A DNA stretch of 64,000 nt from Streptacidiphilus sp041262525 (GCF_041262525.1 NZ_JBGCCK010000004.1:186001-250000), one strand, 5' to 3'; shown: positions 51,145 to 60,761, counted from the first letter of the stretch. Program-made: numbers and translations. The notes: generated by a model not told the origin, from the letters alone.

Positions 51145-52377
51145 TTACTGCGCGGCCTTCGCCTCTTCCGCCGCCAGGCGCACGCAGAGGGCCACGGCCT
51201 CCATCGCCTCACGCAGCTCCGGCAGCGACGGGTAGCTCGGCGCGAGCCGGATGTGGTGGTCGCGCGCGTCGTGCCCGTACGGGAATGCCGCACCGGCCGG
51301 AGTCAGCGCGACGCCGGCCTCCTTGGCCAGCCGGACGACCTCCGCCGCGCAGCCGTCCGGCACCTCCAGGGTGATGAAGTACCCGCCCTGCGGCCGCGTC
51401 CAGCGGGCGATGCCGCGCCCGCCCAACTCGCGCTCCAGCACGTGCTCGACCGCGGCGAAGCGCGGCGCGAGCAGCGCGCGGTGCTTGGCCATGTGGGTGA
51501 GGACGCCGTCGGAGTCACCGAAGAAGCGCACGTGGCGCAGCTGGTTGACCTTGTCCGGCCCGATCGTCTGCTTGGCCATCAGGCCCTTGAGCCACTCGAC
51601 GTTGGCCGTCGAAGAACCGAAGAAGGCGACGCCCGCACCGGCAAGGGTGATCTTCGAGGTCGACGCGAAGACGAAGGCCCGGTCCGCGTGGCCGGCCATC
51701 GTGCAGGCGTCGAGGATCGACGCGAGCTCGACCCGCTCCTCGGTGAGGTCGTGCAGGGCGTAGGCGTTGTCCCAGAAGATCCGGAAGTCCGGCGCGGCCG
51801 TCGGCATGGCCGCGAGGCGGCGGACGGTCTCGGCGCTGTAGACCTCGCCGCTAGGGTTGCTGTAGGCCGGGACGCACCAGATGCCCTTGATCCGCGGGTC
51901 CTCGGCGACCAGGCGCTCGACCTCGTCCATGTCCGGACCCTCGCCGGTCAGCGCGACGGGCACCATCCGGATGCCGAAACGCTCGCACAGTGCGAAGTGC
52001 CGGTCGTAGCCGGGCACGGGACAGAGGAAGACGACCTCCGGCTCCTCCACCCACCGGCGCGGGGCGCCGGGCACGGGCGAGAGCAGCGCGTTGGCGATGA
52101 CGTCGTGCATGATCTGCAGGCTCGCGTTGCCGAGCGCCAGCAGCGAGCCCTGCGGGATGCCGAGCAGCGGCGAGAAGATCTCGACCAGCTCGGGCAGGCC
52201 GGTGAGCCCACCGTAGTTGCGGGTGTCGCTGCCATCGGCGGCGAGATAGTCCCCCGCGCCCGGGAGTTCGAGCAGCGCGGCCGACAGGTCCAACTGCTCG
52301 GGCGAGGGCTTGCCCCGCGTCAGATCCAGCTTCAGCCCCCGGGCCTGGAGGGCTGCGTATTCCTCACGAAGCGTCAC
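51145..52377 (-). CDS. Aminotransferase, probable type Ic aspartate aminotransferase
   Basis: A 410-residue PLP enzyme of the Aminotran_MocR family (fold type I). NYGGLTGLPELVEIFSPLLG, AYSNPSGEVYSAETVRRLA and the PLP lysine segment FASTSKITLAGAGVAFFGSS are characteristic. The family includes mycobacterial Rv3722c, reported as the main aspartate aminotransferase, so the same activity is likely. Two GTG starts are possible: 52377 (VTLREEYAAL), with GGAGAG seven bases upstream, and 52404, which lies in a dispersed repeat. I prefer 52377. Confidence 0.88.
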   Translation of the reverse strand: MTLREEYAALQARGLKLDLTRGKPSPEQLDLSAALLELPGAGDYLAADGSDTRNYGGLTGLPELVEIFSPLLGIPQGSLLALGNASLQIMHDVIANALLSPVPGAPRRWVEEPEVVFLCPVPGYDRHFALCERFGIRMVPVALTGEGPDMDEVERLVAEDPRIKGIWCVPAYSNPSGEVYSAETVRRLAAMPTAAPDFRIFWDNAYALHDLTEERVELASILDACTMAGHADRAFVFASTSKITLAGAGVAFFGSSTANVEWLKGLMAKQTIGPDKVNQLRHVRFFGDSDGVLTHMAKHRALLAPRFAAVEHVLERELGGRGIARWTRPQGGYFITLEVPDGCAAEVVRLAKEAGVALTPAGAAFPYGHDARDHHIRLAPSYPSLPELREAMEAVALCVRLAAEEAKAAQ

Positions 52378-52397
52378 TTCTCTGCTCTCCCGAATGA

Positions 52398-52516
52398 GTT
52401 GCACTACCTCAGGGGCGCGAGGAACTGCGCGACAAGCCACCCGGCGAGGTAGAGCCCCGAACGCGCAGGGCCATCCGCACAAGGTGGTTGCTCGCGCAGT
52501 TCCTCGCGCCCCCCAG
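52398..52516 (+). repeat. Dispersed inverted repeat, copy 9
   Basis: Arms AGGGGCGCGAGGAACTGCGC and GCGCAGTTCCTCGCGCCCCC pair; note A/T at the position where other copies have G/C (GAGG / CCTC against GGGG / CCCC). Core GAACGCGCAGGGCCATCCGC. It ends two bases from the glmM stop codon. Confidence 0.92.
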
Positions 52517-52518
52517 CG

Positions 52519-53877
52519 TCAGCTGAGGCGCTGCCGAACAACTTCCGCCAGACGCTCGCAAACGCTGTGCGCCTGCTCGGTGTCCGCGGCTTCCACCATC
52601 ACCCTAACGAGCGGCTCCGTCCCCGAGGGACGCAGGAGTACCCGACCGGTGTCGCCCAGTTCCGCCTCGGCCTCGGCCACGGCCTCCAGCAGAACTTCGT
52701 CCTGCGCGGCCCGCGCCTTGTCCACGCCCTTGACGTTGATCATCACCTGCGGCAGCCGCGTCATCACCGCGGCCAGCTCCGCCAGCGTCTGCTTGGTCGC
52801 GGCGACCCTCGCCGCCAGCATCAGGCCGGTCAGCGTGCCGTCGCCGGTCGTCGCGTGGTCGAGCAGGATCACGTGGCCCGACTGCTCGCCGCCCAGCGTG
52901 TAGCCGTGCTCCTTCATCGACTCCAGCACGTAGCGGTCGCCGACCGCCGTCTGGATCAGGTCGATGCCCTCGCGCTGCATCGCCAGCTTGAAGCCCAGGT
53001 TGGACATGACGGTCGCCACGACCGTGTCCTTCGCCAGGACGCCCGCCTCGCGCAGCGCCAGCGCCAGAATCGCCAGGATCTGGTCGCCGTCGATCTCGTT
53101 GCCCTCGTGGTCCACGGCCAGGCAGCGGTCCGCGTCGCCGTCGTGGGCGAGGCCCAGGTCCGCGCCGTGCTCGACGACCGCCGCGCGCAGCGGGTCGAGG
53201 TGGGTGGAGCCGACGCCGTCGTTGATGTTCAGGCCGTCCGGCTCGGCGCCGATCACGTGGACGATCTCCGCGCCCGCACGGCGGAACGCCTCGGGTGAGG
53301 CGGTCGACGCCGCACCGTGCGCGGTGTCCAGGACGACCCGCAGCCCGTCCAGCCGGTTCGGCAGCACGCTGACCAGGTGGGCGACGTACTGGTCGAGCCC
53401 GGCCTCGTGGTCGCGGACGCGACCCACCGCCGCGCCCGTCGGGCGCGAAGGCTCCTCGCCGCCGAAGCGCTCGTAGTGCGCCTCGATGGCGTCCTCGATC
53501 GCGTCGTCGAGCTTGAAGCCGCCCTTGGCCAGGAACTTGATGCCGTTGTCGGGCATGGGGTTGTGACTCGCCGACAGCATGACGCCGAAGTCGACGCCCA
53601 GCGCCTCCGTGAGGTACGCGACCGCCGGGGTCGGCAGCACGCCGAGCCGAAGCACGTCGACGCCGGAGCTCGCGAGACCGGCGACGACCGCCGCCTCCAG
53701 GAACTCTCCCGAGGCCCGCGGGTCGCGGCCCACCACGGCCACCGGCCGGTGACCCTCGAACGCGCCCAGGTCACCGAGCACGTGCGCGGCGGCGACCGAC
53801 AGCCCCAGCGCCATTTCGGCGGTCAGATCCACGTTCGCGAGCCCGCGGACGCCGTCGGTGCCAAAGAGTCGTCCCAC
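52519..53877 (-). CDS. glmM: Phosphoglucosamine mutase
   Basis: A 452-residue alpha-D-phosphohexomutase converting glucosamine 6-phosphate to glucosamine 1-phosphate. The active-site phosphoserine is in VMLSASHNPMPDNGIKF, the metal loop is AHDGDADRCLAVD, the sugar-binding loop GGEQSGHVI and the phosphate-binding end RPSGTEPLVRVMVE. The GTG at 53877 (VGRLFGTDGVRG) has GGAGG eight bases upstream. Located downstream of rplM-rpsI, the usual actinobacterial order. Confidence 0.96.
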   Translation of the reverse strand: MGRLFGTDGVRGLANVDLTAEMALGLSVAAAHVLGDLGAFEGHRPVAVVGRDPRASGEFLEAAVVAGLASSGVDVLRLGVLPTPAVAYLTEALGVDFGVMLSASHNPMPDNGIKFLAKGGFKLDDAIEDAIEAHYERFGGEEPSRPTGAAVGRVRDHEAGLDQYVAHLVSVLPNRLDGLRVVLDTAHGAASTASPEAFRRAGAEIVHVIGAEPDGLNINDGVGSTHLDPLRAAVVEHGADLGLAHDGDADRCLAVDHEGNEIDGDQILAILALALREAGVLAKDTVVATVMSNLGFKLAMQREGIDLIQTAVGDRYVLESMKEHGYTLGGEQSGHVILLDHATTGDGTLTGLMLAARVAATKQTLAELAAVMTRLPQVMINVKGVDKARAAQDEVLLEAVAEAEAELGDTGRVLLRPSGTEPLVRVMVEAADTEQAHSVCERLAEVVRQRLS

Positions 53878-53910
53878 TGCCAAAACCTCCGGGTGTCCGG
53901 GTATGAACGA

Positions 53911-53949
53911 ACCACGCCCCGGGAACACAAGGTGCTCCCAGGGCGTGGT
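53911..53949 (-). terminator. Hairpin after rpsI
   Basis: ACCACGCCCCGGGA and TCCCAGGGCGTGGT pair with one mismatch, extended by CAC/GTG; it lies 41 nt past the rpsI stop and 33 nt before the glmM start. Confidence 0.75.
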
Positions 53950-53990
53950 GAATACCAGCTCCCCCATCTGAACGGCGGAGCGGGGTGCGA

Positions 53991-54482
53991 CTAGCGCTTG
54001 CTGTACTGCGGCGCCTTGCGGGCCTTCTTGAGACCGGCCTTCTTGCGCTCGACGGCACGGGCGTCACGCGTCAGGAAGCCGGCCTTCTTGAGCGCCGGGC
54101 GGTTGGCGTCGATGTCGGCCTCGTTCAGGGCGCGGGCGACACCGAGGCGCAGGGCGTAGGCCTGGCCGGAGATGCCGCCACCGTTGATACGGGCGACGAC
54201 GTCGTAACGACCGTCCAGCTCAAGGATCTTGAACGGGTCGTTCACGGTCTGCTGGTGCACCTTGTTGGGGAAGTACTCCTCCAGGGTGCGACCGTTGATC
54301 TTCCACTGGCCGGTGCCGGGGACGATGCGGACGCGGGCGATCGCCTCCTTGCGGCGACCCAGACCGGCGCCCGGAAGGGCCTCGCCGAAACGGGAGGGAA
54401 GGGACTCGCTGGTGTACTCGGTCTCCTCGACCTCAAAGGTCTCCTCGACCTCGAGGGGGAGCTCGGCAGTGGTCTCGGCCAC
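53991..54482 (-). CDS. rpsI: 30S ribosomal protein S9
   Basis: A 163-residue protein with the conserved C-terminal S9 body (GRRKEAIARVRIVPGTGQWK through KKARKAPQYSKR); the terminal KR tail contacts P-site tRNA. The first 38 residues are an acidic extension (ELPLEVEETFEVEETEYTSE) typical of streptomycetes. The start is GTG at 54482. 43 nt after rplM, so one operon. Confidence 0.97.
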   Translation of the reverse strand: MAETTAELPLEVEETFEVEETEYTSESLPSRFGEALPGAGLGRRKEAIARVRIVPGTGQWKINGRTLEEYFPNKVHQQTVNDPFKILELDGRYDVVARINGGGISGQAYALRLGVARALNEADIDANRPALKKAGFLTRDARAVERKKAGLKKARKAPQYSKR

Positions 54483-54525
54483 GATTCTCCTCAGCTACTT
54501 CTTGTCAGATTCGGGGTGGCCGGTA

Positions 54526-54969
54526 TTACTGCGCGACCTGGGTGATCTCGAACGGCACCGGCTGCTGCGCAGCGTGGGGGTGCTGGTCGCCCGAGTAGAC
54601 CTTCAGCTTCGAGAGCATCTGACGGCCCAGGGTGTTCTTCGGGAGCATGCCCTTGATGGCCTTCTCGACGGCCTTCTCGGGGTTCTTGTCGAGCAGCTCG
54701 TCGTAGCGGACGGACCGCAGACCACCCGGGAAGCCAGAGTGGCGGTAGGCCAGCTTCTGGGTCTTCTTGTTGCCGGAGAGGTGCACCTTGTCGGCGTTGA
54801 TGATGACGACGAAGTCACCCATGTCGAGGTGCGGCGCGTACACCGGCTTGTGCTTTCCCCGGAGGAGGATGGCGGCCTGAGAGGCCAGACGGCCGAGGAC
54901 AACGTCCTGGGCGTCGATGACGAGCCACTGACGCTGGACGTCGCCGGGCTTGGGGCTGTACGTACGCAC
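54526..54969 (-). CDS. rplM: 50S ribosomal protein L13
   Basis: A 147-residue protein: MRTYSPKPGDVQRQWLVIDA at the start, then VVINADKVHLSGNKKTQKL and GMLPKNTLGRQMLSKLKVY. GTG start at 54969. First gene of rplM-rpsI; the 270 bases upstream to the ABC-F gene hold its promoter and a leader of unknown structure. Confidence 0.98.
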   Translation of the reverse strand: MRTYSPKPGDVQRQWLVIDAQDVVLGRLASQAAILLRGKHKPVYAPHLDMGDFVVIINADKVHLSGNKKTQKLAYRHSGFPGGLRSVRYDELLDKNPEKAVEKAIKGMLPKNTLGRQMLSKLKVYSGDQHPHAAQQPVPFEITQVAQ

Positions 54970-55238
54970 GGTCGTAGCCTTCGCTTTTCAGTGAGTGTGT
55001 GCCTGACAGGGCCACCGGACGATCGGAGCAGCCTGAGCACTGGACCCGGACGCAATCGGGTGATCAGTGCCGCTACTCATCGGCCTGGCGGACCGGCGTA
55101 CCGACCTCTCACGTGAGATAGAGCGAGCCAATACGCACAACGAACTCGCAGAATACCGGCACGGTGGCGGGCGGGTCAAAACGCGCACCACGAACCGTGC
55201 TGGTTATCCACAAGCTGTCGACAAGTCTACGTCGCCGT

Positions 55239-56876
55239 TCAGCGTTCCCGAACCACCCGCGCGACGTCCCACACCGGCTCGGGCGCCTCGTAGACCCGGC
55301 CGTCCTCCCCGAAGACCAGGAAGCGGTCGAACGAGCGGGCGAACCAGCGGTCGTGGGTGACCGACAGGACGGTGCCCTCGAAGGCTTCCAGGCCCTCCTG
55401 CAGCGCCTCCGCGCTCTCCAGGTCGAGGTTGTCCGTCGGCTCGTCCAGCAGCAGCGCGGTGGCCCCGGAGAGCTCCAGCCGAAGGATCATCAACCGGGCC
55501 TGCTGGCCGCCGGAGAGGCTCTCGAAGCGAATGTCCTCCTGGTGATGCAGCTCATACCGGCGCAGCGAGCTCATGGCCGCCTTGCGGTCCAGCGCGTGCT
55601 CGGTCTCCAGGATCTCGCGGGTGGTCCGGCCGTAGAGCTCGGGGTGCGCGTGCGTCTGCGCGAAGTGGCCGGGGACGACGCGCGCGCCCAGCTTCCAGAC
55701 GCCGGTGTGCGCGACGTCCTGCCCCGCGACCAGCCGCAGGAAATGCGACTTGCCCGAGCCGTTCGAGCCCAGCACCGCGACCCGCTCGCCGTAGTAGACC
55801 TCCAGGTCGAACGGCTGCATGAGCCCGGTGAGCTCCAGCTTCTCGAAGGCGAAGGAACGCACGCCGGTGCGGCCGCCCTTGAGCCGCATGGTGATCTCCT
55901 GCTTGCGGGGCGGCTCCGGCGGCGGGCCGGCCTCCTCGAACTTGCGCAGCCTGGTCGTGGCCGCCTGGTAGCGGGAGGCCATCTCGTGCGAGCGGGCCGC
56001 GTACTGGCGCATGTCCAGGACCAGCTTCATCAGCTGCGCGTGCTTCTCGTCCCAGCGGCGGCGCAGCTCCTCGAAGCGCGCGAAGCGCTCCTCACGGGCC
56101 GCGTGATAGGTCGCGAAGCCGCTGCCGTGCACCCAGACCTCGCTGCCGTCGATGCCCGGCTCGACGCTGACGATCTTCTCGGCGGCGTTGGCCAGCAGCT
56201 CCCGGTCGTGCGAGACGAAGAGCACAGTCTTGCGGGTCTGCCGGATCTGCTCCTCCAGCCAGCGCTTGCCGGGGACGTCCAGGTAGTTGTCCGGCTCGTC
56301 CAGCAGCAGCACCTCGTCGGTGCCGCGCAGCAGCGCCTCCAGCACCAGCCGCTTCTGCTCTCCGCCGGAGAGGGTGGCCAGCGAGCGCCACTGCGCCCGC
56401 TCGTAGGGAGTGCCCAGCGCGGCGACGGTGCAGACGTCCCACGTGGTCTCGTATTCGTAGCCGCCCGCGTCGGCCCAGTCGGCCAGCGCCTGCGCGTAGG
56501 CCAGCTGCGTCTTCTCGTCCTCCTCCGCCATCATCGCCAGCTCGGCGGCGTCGACGGCCAGCGCGGCGGTCTTGACCTTCGGCGGCGCGACGGCGACCAG
56601 CAGGTCCCGTACCGAGGCGTCCTCCGCCAGCGGCGACCCCCGGCCCGTCGTCCCGACGAACTGGCGCATCACGCCCAGGCCACCGCTCACCGTCACTGTG
56701 CCGCCGTGCGGCTGCAGATCGCCCGCGATCAGGCGCAGCAGCGTCGTCTTGCCGGCTCCGTTGGCCCCGACCAGCGCGACGGCCGCGCCCTCGCCGACCC
56801 GGAAGGACGCGTCGTCGAACAGCACCCGCCCGTCCGGCAGGTAGTACTCCAGGTGCGAGATCTCGACATGTCCCAT
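55239..56876 (-). CDS. ABC-F family ATP-binding protein
   Basis: A 545-residue soluble protein with two ABC domains in tandem. Walker A sequences are GANGAGKTTLLR and GSNGSGKSHFLR; signatures are LSGGEQKRLVL and LSGGQQARLMI; Walker B regions end in LLLDEPDNYLD and LLLDEPTDNLD. There are no membrane helices, so it belongs to the ABC-F group, whose members act on ribosomes in translation control or antibiotic resistance. The linker between domains is moderate (about residues 245-310), so the exact subgroup is not clear. The ATG at 56876 (MGHVEISHLEYYLPDGR) is chosen. Confidence 0.93.
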   Translation of the reverse strand: MGHVEISHLEYYLPDGRVLFDDASFRVGEGAAVALVGANGAGKTTLLRLIAGDLQPHGGTVTVSGGLGVMRQFVGTTGRGSPLAEDASVRDLLVAVAPPKVKTAALAVDAAELAMMAEEDEKTQLAYAQALADWADAGGYEYETTWDVCTVAALGTPYERAQWRSLATLSGGEQKRLVLEALLRGTDEVLLLDEPDNYLDVPGKRWLEEQIRQTRKTVLFVSHDRELLANAAEKIVSVEPGIDGSEVWVHGSGFATYHAAREERFARFEELRRRWDEKHAQLMKLVLDMRQYAARSHEMASRYQAATTRLRKFEEAGPPPEPPRKQEITMRLKGGRTGVRSFAFEKLELTGLMQPFDLEVYYGERVAVLGSNGSGKSHFLRLVAGQDVAHTGVWKLGARVVPGHFAQTHAHPELYGRTTREILETEHALDRKAAMSSLRRYELHHQEDIRFESLSGGQQARLMILRLELSGATALLLDEPTDNLDLESAEALQEGLEAFEGTVLSVTHDRWFARSFDRFLVFGEDGRVYEAPEPVWDVARVVRER

Positions 56877-56984
56877 GGTCAGCGATTCTCGCCGCCCGCG
56901 GTCGCAGGGCAAAACGGGTTTTCCACAGGCCCCTCACCTCGGCGATGGCGGAACACATGGAATGACCTACTACGATTCCGGCGC

Positions 56985-58079
56985 ATGACGACAGGGTCTG
57001 GGCAGGACCGTCAGCAGCCACCCCTCCCCCGGCGCGGCGAACAGCCGCACGGCCAGATCCCGACGCGCTACGCGCCGGGCAGCGGCAGGCTGCGCGCCCG
57101 CGCGCGGCACGTGGCCCGCAGCGCGGCCCGCAGCGCCGCCGTCCGGATCAGACCGGGCGCGCCGATCCCGCCGATGCCCGAACCGCAGCAGGGCACGGCA
57201 CCGTCGAGCGGCGCCGCCCGGACCGCGACCACCTTCGCGATACGCCCCGGCCTGCCGACCGACCCGAAGCCCGAGGGCGCCCCTGCGGCCGCCGACTGGG
57301 ACGGCCCCTCCGCAGACAACCCCGCCCCGCCGCGCCGCCGACGCGTGCGCCGCCTGGCGCTGGTCCTGGTTCTCCTGGGCGCGGCCGGCACCGCCGTCGC
57401 CGTGGCCCTGAGCCCGCACCCGCACGCCACAGCGACCCCGGCACCGGCTCACAGCCCCGCCGCGAGCGCGTCGTCCGCCACACCCTCGGCCCCGCCGTCA
57501 TCCGCTCCTGCCGCTCCCCCCGCGCAGCCGACGCCGAGCCCGACCCTGCTCGACCCGCTCGCGCTGCTCTCCAGCGCCGCCACCGACAAGGCGCCGCTCA
57601 GCGCGGCGACGCTCTTCCCCGGCACACGCATCACTGTCGGCAACCATGTCTACACCCAGGCGCTGACAGCCACATCCAACTGCGCGGCCGCGACCTCCGC
57701 GCCGCTGGCCGCGGTGCTGGCGAAGAACGGCTGCCAGGGCGTCTTCCGGGCCACCTACGGCAACGGCGCGGCCGAGGTCACCGTCGGCATCGCCGTCTTC
57801 GACTCCGCAGCCCAGGCGACCGCGGTGAAGCAGCAGGCCACGGCGGGGAACCTGCAGTCGCTCTTCGGCGGCGCGGTGAAGCCGTTCTGCCGCGGCGAGG
57901 TCTGCCGGCTCTCGGCGAACGCGATCGGCCGCTACGCGTACTTCACGGTCGCCGGCTACCCGACCGGCAAGCCCGTCCCTGCCAACGACAAGGCGGCGCT
58001 GGCGGCGAGCAACGACCTCGCCGCCCTGGCCTTCCAGACCCTCGCCGACCGGGGCCGTGCGGAGGCAGGCGTCCACTGA
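56985..58079 (+). CDS. Single-pass membrane protein with external domain, unknown
   Basis: A 364-residue protein: Arg/Pro-rich cytoplasmic region (about 1-118), one membrane helix (RLALVLVLLGAAGTAVAVAL), an Ala/Pro/Ser-rich stalk, and an external domain of about 180 residues with four cysteines (two near NCAAATS and KNGCQGVF, two in FCRGEVCRL), probably in disulfides. It is divergent from the ABC-F gene (108 bp) and convergent with truA. No family recognised. Confidence 0.8.
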   Translation: MTTGSGQDRQQPPLPRRGEQPHGQIPTRYAPGSGRLRARARHVARSAARSAAVRIRPGAPIPPMPEPQQGTAPSSGAARTATTFAIRPGLPTDPKPEGAPAAADWDGPSADNPAPPRRRRVRRLALVLVLLGAAGTAVAVALSPHPHATATPAPAHSPAASASSATPSAPPSSAPAAPPAQPTPSPTLLDPLALLSSAATDKAPLSAATLFPGTRITVGNHVYTQALTATSNCAAATSAPLAAVLAKNGCQGVFRATYGNGAAEVTVGIAVFDSAAQATAVKQQATAGNLQSLFGGAVKPFCRGEVCRLSANAIGRYAYFTVAGYPTGKPVPANDKAALAASNDLAALAFQTLADRGRAEAGVH

Positions 58080-58086
58080 GACGCGC

Positions 58087-59004
58087 TCACGCGCTTACGC
58101 GCGCCCCGAGGACGCGCAGCCGGCGCGCGGCGCGGTTTCGCTCCGCGAGCAGCTCGTCGGCCGGGTAGCCGACCTCCTCCAGGGTCAGCCCGTAGGGCCG
58201 TACCACGTTGACGGCGGAGTTCCGCACGCCCCCGGCGAGCACCTGGCCCGGGAAGTCCACCGCCCGCTGCCCGCCACCGACCAGCAGCATGGAGCCGACC
58301 AGCGCCCGCACCATGTTGTGGCAGAACGCGTCGGCCCTCACGGTCCCGATCACGAGTCCGGGCACGTCAGGCCCGAGCAGCGAGTCGCCTTCGGCGCGCT
58401 CCCAGGAGAACTCCAGCAGCTCGCGGATGGTCGTCGCGCCCTCGCGCTTCTTGCAGTAGGCGGCGAAGTCGTGCTCGCCGATGAGCAGCCGGGCGGCCTC
58501 GTTCATCAGCGGGACGTCGAGGGGCCGATCGTGCCAGAGCACGTGGCCGCGCCGCAGGGGATCGACACCGCCCTGGGTGTCACAGATCCGGTAGGCGTAC
58601 CGCCGCCAGATCGCACTGAACCGCGCGTCGAACCCGTCCGGAGCGACCGACAGCCGCCACACCCGAATGTCCCCGGGCAAGCGCCCGGCGAGGCGACGCA
58701 TCAGCTTGTCGCCTTCGGCTGCCCATACCGTCCCGGGCAGATCCACGTGCGCGACCTGCCCTCGGGCGTGCACGCCCGCGTCGGTGCGGCCGGCGACGGT
58801 CAGCGGGAAGACGGCGGGCTGCCGGGTGACGACCTTGATCGCCTCCTCCAGCTCCTCCTGCACGGTCCGCCGACCGCTCTTCTGCCGCGCCCACCCGGAG
58901 AACTCCGCGCCGTCGTAGGCCAGGTCCAGCCGGATGCGGACGTAGCCGCCGGCCGGGCCGTCCCGACGGGGTTCTTCTTCGCAGGTCACAGCGGGATTCT
59001 CCAT
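58087..59004 (-). CDS. truA: tRNA pseudouridine synthase A
   Basis: A 305-residue enzyme that modifies U38-U40 in the anticodon arm. The catalytic Asp is in VAGRTDAGVHARGQVAH; RLDLAYDGAEFSGWARQ and FCHNMVRALVGSMLLVG are the other signatures. The ATG at 59004 (MENPAVTCEEE) is preferred; a GTG at 58989 is possible. The frame is open further into the dispersed repeat upstream, but those codons are repeat-derived. It belongs to the rplQ-truA end of the ribosomal cluster. Confidence 0.95.
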   Translation of the reverse strand: MENPAVTCEEEPRRDGPAGGYVRIRLDLAYDGAEFSGWARQKSGRRTVQEELEEAIKVVTRQPAVFPLTVAGRTDAGVHARGQVAHVDLPGTVWAAEGDKLMRRLAGRLPGDIRVWRLSVAPDGFDARFSAIWRRYAYRICDTQGGVDPLRRGHVLWHDRPLDVPLMNEAARLLIGEHDFAAYCKKREGATTIRELLEFSWERAEGDSLLGPDVPGLVIGTVRADAFCHNMVRALVGSMLLVGGGQRAVDFPGQVLAGGVRNSAVNVVRPYGLTLEEVGYPADELLAERNRAARRLRVLGARVSA

Positions 59005-59012
59005 GCACAGGG

Positions 59013-59140
59013 GACGTTGCGAACACCTAGGGGCGCGAGGAACTGCGCGACAAGCCACCGTGTGTGGTGACTCGCCGAACGAGCAGGGCCATCCGCACTG
59101 GGTGGTTGCTCGCGCAGTTCCTCGCGCCCCTGAGGGTGGA
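59013..59140 (+). repeat. Dispersed inverted repeat, copy 10
   Basis: Arms AGGGGCGCGAGGAACTGCGC and GCGCAGTTCCTCGCGCCCCT are perfectly complementary, again with A/T in the GAGG/CCTC position. Core GAACGAGCAGGGCCATCCGC. It lies about 15 nt past the rplQ stop, between rplQ and truA. Confidence 0.94.
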
Positions 59141-59155
59141 TCACGCGGGGGAGAC

Positions 59156-59593
59156 TTACTCCGCCGCGGTCTCCTCCGTCTTCGCGGCGACCTTGGTCGC
59201 AGCCTCGGCCTCGCCGACGGCCGTCTGGGCCACGGTCAGGGCCTCGACCAGCTCGATGACGGCCATGGGCGCGTTGTCGCCACGGCGCGAGCCGATCTTG
59301 GTGATGCGGGTGTAGCCACCGGGACGGTTCGCGTAGCGCGGGCCGATCTCGGTGAACAGGGTGTGCAGCACCGCGACGTCGGTGATGACCTTGCGCGCCT
59401 CGCGGCGGTTGTGCAGGTCACCCTTCTTGGCCTTGGTGATCAGCTTCTCCGCGTACGGACGCAGGCGGCGGGCCTTGGCCTCCGTCGTGGTGATGCGGCC
59501 GTACTGGAACAGCTCGCGAGCCAGACCAGCGAGCAGCAGACGCTCGTGGGACGGGCCGCCGCCGAGGCGGGCACCCTTGGCGGGACGAGGCAT
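59156..59593 (-). CDS. rplQ: 50S ribosomal protein L17
   Basis: A 145-residue protein: MPRPAKGARLGGGPSHERLL, then LARELFQYGRITTTEAKARR and ANRPGGYTRITKIGSRRGDN. The last 25 residues are an Ala/Glu/Lys-rich extension common in actinomycetes. The ATG at 59593 is used. 148 nt after rpoA with a hairpin between. Confidence 0.98.
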   Translation of the reverse strand: MPRPAKGARLGGGPSHERLLLAGLARELFQYGRITTTEAKARRLRPYAEKLITKAKKGDLHNRREARKVITDVAVLHTLFTEIGPRYANRPGGYTRITKIGSRRGDNAPMAVIELVEALTVAQTAVGEAEAATKVAAKTEETAAE

Positions 59594-59690
59594 GGTGTCT
59601 CCTTCAATATCCGGAGTCGGCCGTATGAGGAACCGAACCGGGCGTACGGACAGATGCGTCCGCACGACTTAGACATACAGCTCACAAGAA

Positions 59691-59716
59691 TACGGGACCG
59701 CCGAAGCGGTCCCGTA
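59691..59716 (-). terminator. Hairpin between rpoA and rplQ
   Basis: TACGGGACCGC pairs perfectly with GCGGTCCCGTA over a CGAA tetraloop, 25 nt past the rpoA stop. It is probably an attenuating or processing site within the ribosomal operon. Confidence 0.7.
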
Positions 59717-59741
59717 CCCAGGAGAGTCAGAGACCGGAGTC

Positions 59742-60761
59742 TCAGTACTGCTCGGTCTCCGCGAAGCCCGTGTCGTCGTCGTCGGCGCCGAAGGCGTCCG
59801 CCGCGGCGGTCGGGTCGAATCCGGGCGGGCTGTCCTTGAGGGCCAGGCCCATGCCGGCCAGCTTCGCCTTGACCTCGTCGATCGACTTCGCACCAAAGTT
59901 GCGAATGTCGAGCAGGTCGGCCTCGGAGCGGGCGACGAGCTCACCCACGGAGTGGATGCCCTCGCGCTTGAGGCAGTTGTAGGAGCGGACCGTGAGCTCG
60001 AGCTCCTCGATCGGCAGCGCCAGGTCAGCGGCAAGGGCGGCGTCCGTCGGGGACGGGCCCATGTCGATGCCCTCGGCGTCGATGTTCAGCTCGCGGGCGA
60101 GACCGAACAGCTCGACCAGGGTCTTACCGGCCGACGCCATCGCGTCGCGCGGACGCATGGCCGGCTTGGTCTCGACGTCGACGATCAGCTTGTCGAAGTC
60201 GGTGCGCTGCTCGACACGCGTGGCCTCGACCTTGTAGGTGACCTTCAGCACGGGGCTGTAGATCGAGTCGACCGGGATACGGCCGATCTCCTGGCCGGAC
60301 TGCTTGTTCTGCACGGCGGAGACGTAGCCGCGACCGCGCTCGACGGTCAGCTCCATCTCCAGCTTGCCCTTGCCGTTCAGCGTGGCCAGGACGAGCTCGG
60401 GGTTGTGGACCTCGACACCGGCCGGGGGCGCGATGTCAGCGGCGGTGACCAGACCCGGGCCCTGCTTGCGCAGGTACATCACGACCGGCTCGTCGTGCTC
60501 CGAGGAGACGACCAGCTGCTTGATGTTGAGGATCAGGTCGGTGACGTCCTCCTTGACGCCCGGCACGGTGGTGAACTCGTGCAGCACGCCATCGATCCGG
60601 ATGCTGGTGACAGCGGCGCCCGGGATCGAGGAGAGGAGGGTACGACGGAGCGAGTTGCCGAGGGTGTAGCCGAAGCCCGGCTCCAGCGGCTCGATGACGA
60701 ACCGGGAGCGGAACTCGTCGACAACCTCTTCGGTCAGCGACGGACGCTGAGCGATCAGCAT
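59742..60761 (-). CDS. rpoA: RNA polymerase alpha subunit
   Basis: A 339-residue protein. The N-terminal assembly domain begins MLIAQRPSLTEEVVDEFRSR with FGYTLGNSLRRTLLSSIPGAAV; the C-terminal DNA-binding domain contains RSYNCLKREGIHSVGELVAR and LLDIRNFGAKSIDEVKAKL. It ends with an acidic tail (ADDDDTGFAETEQY). The ATG at 60761 is used. It is separated from rpsK by a 222-base spacer with tandem hairpins; rpsD is not between them, as usual in Streptomyces. Confidence 0.98.
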   Translation of the reverse strand: MLIAQRPSLTEEVVDEFRSRFVIEPLEPGFGYTLGNSLRRTLLSSIPGAAVTSIRIDGVLHEFTTVPGVKEDVTDLILNIKQLVVSSEHDEPVVMYLRKQGPGLVTAADIAPPAGVEVHNPELVLATLNGKGKLEMELTVERGRGYVSAVQNKQSGQEIGRIPVDSIYSPVLKVTYKVEATRVEQRTDFDKLIVDVETKPAMRPRDAMASAGKTLVELFGLARELNIDAEGIDMGPSPTDAALAADLALPIEELELTVRSYNCLKREGIHSVGELVARSEADLLDIRNFGAKSIDEVKAKLAGMGLALKDSPPGFDPTAAADAFGADDDDTGFAETEQY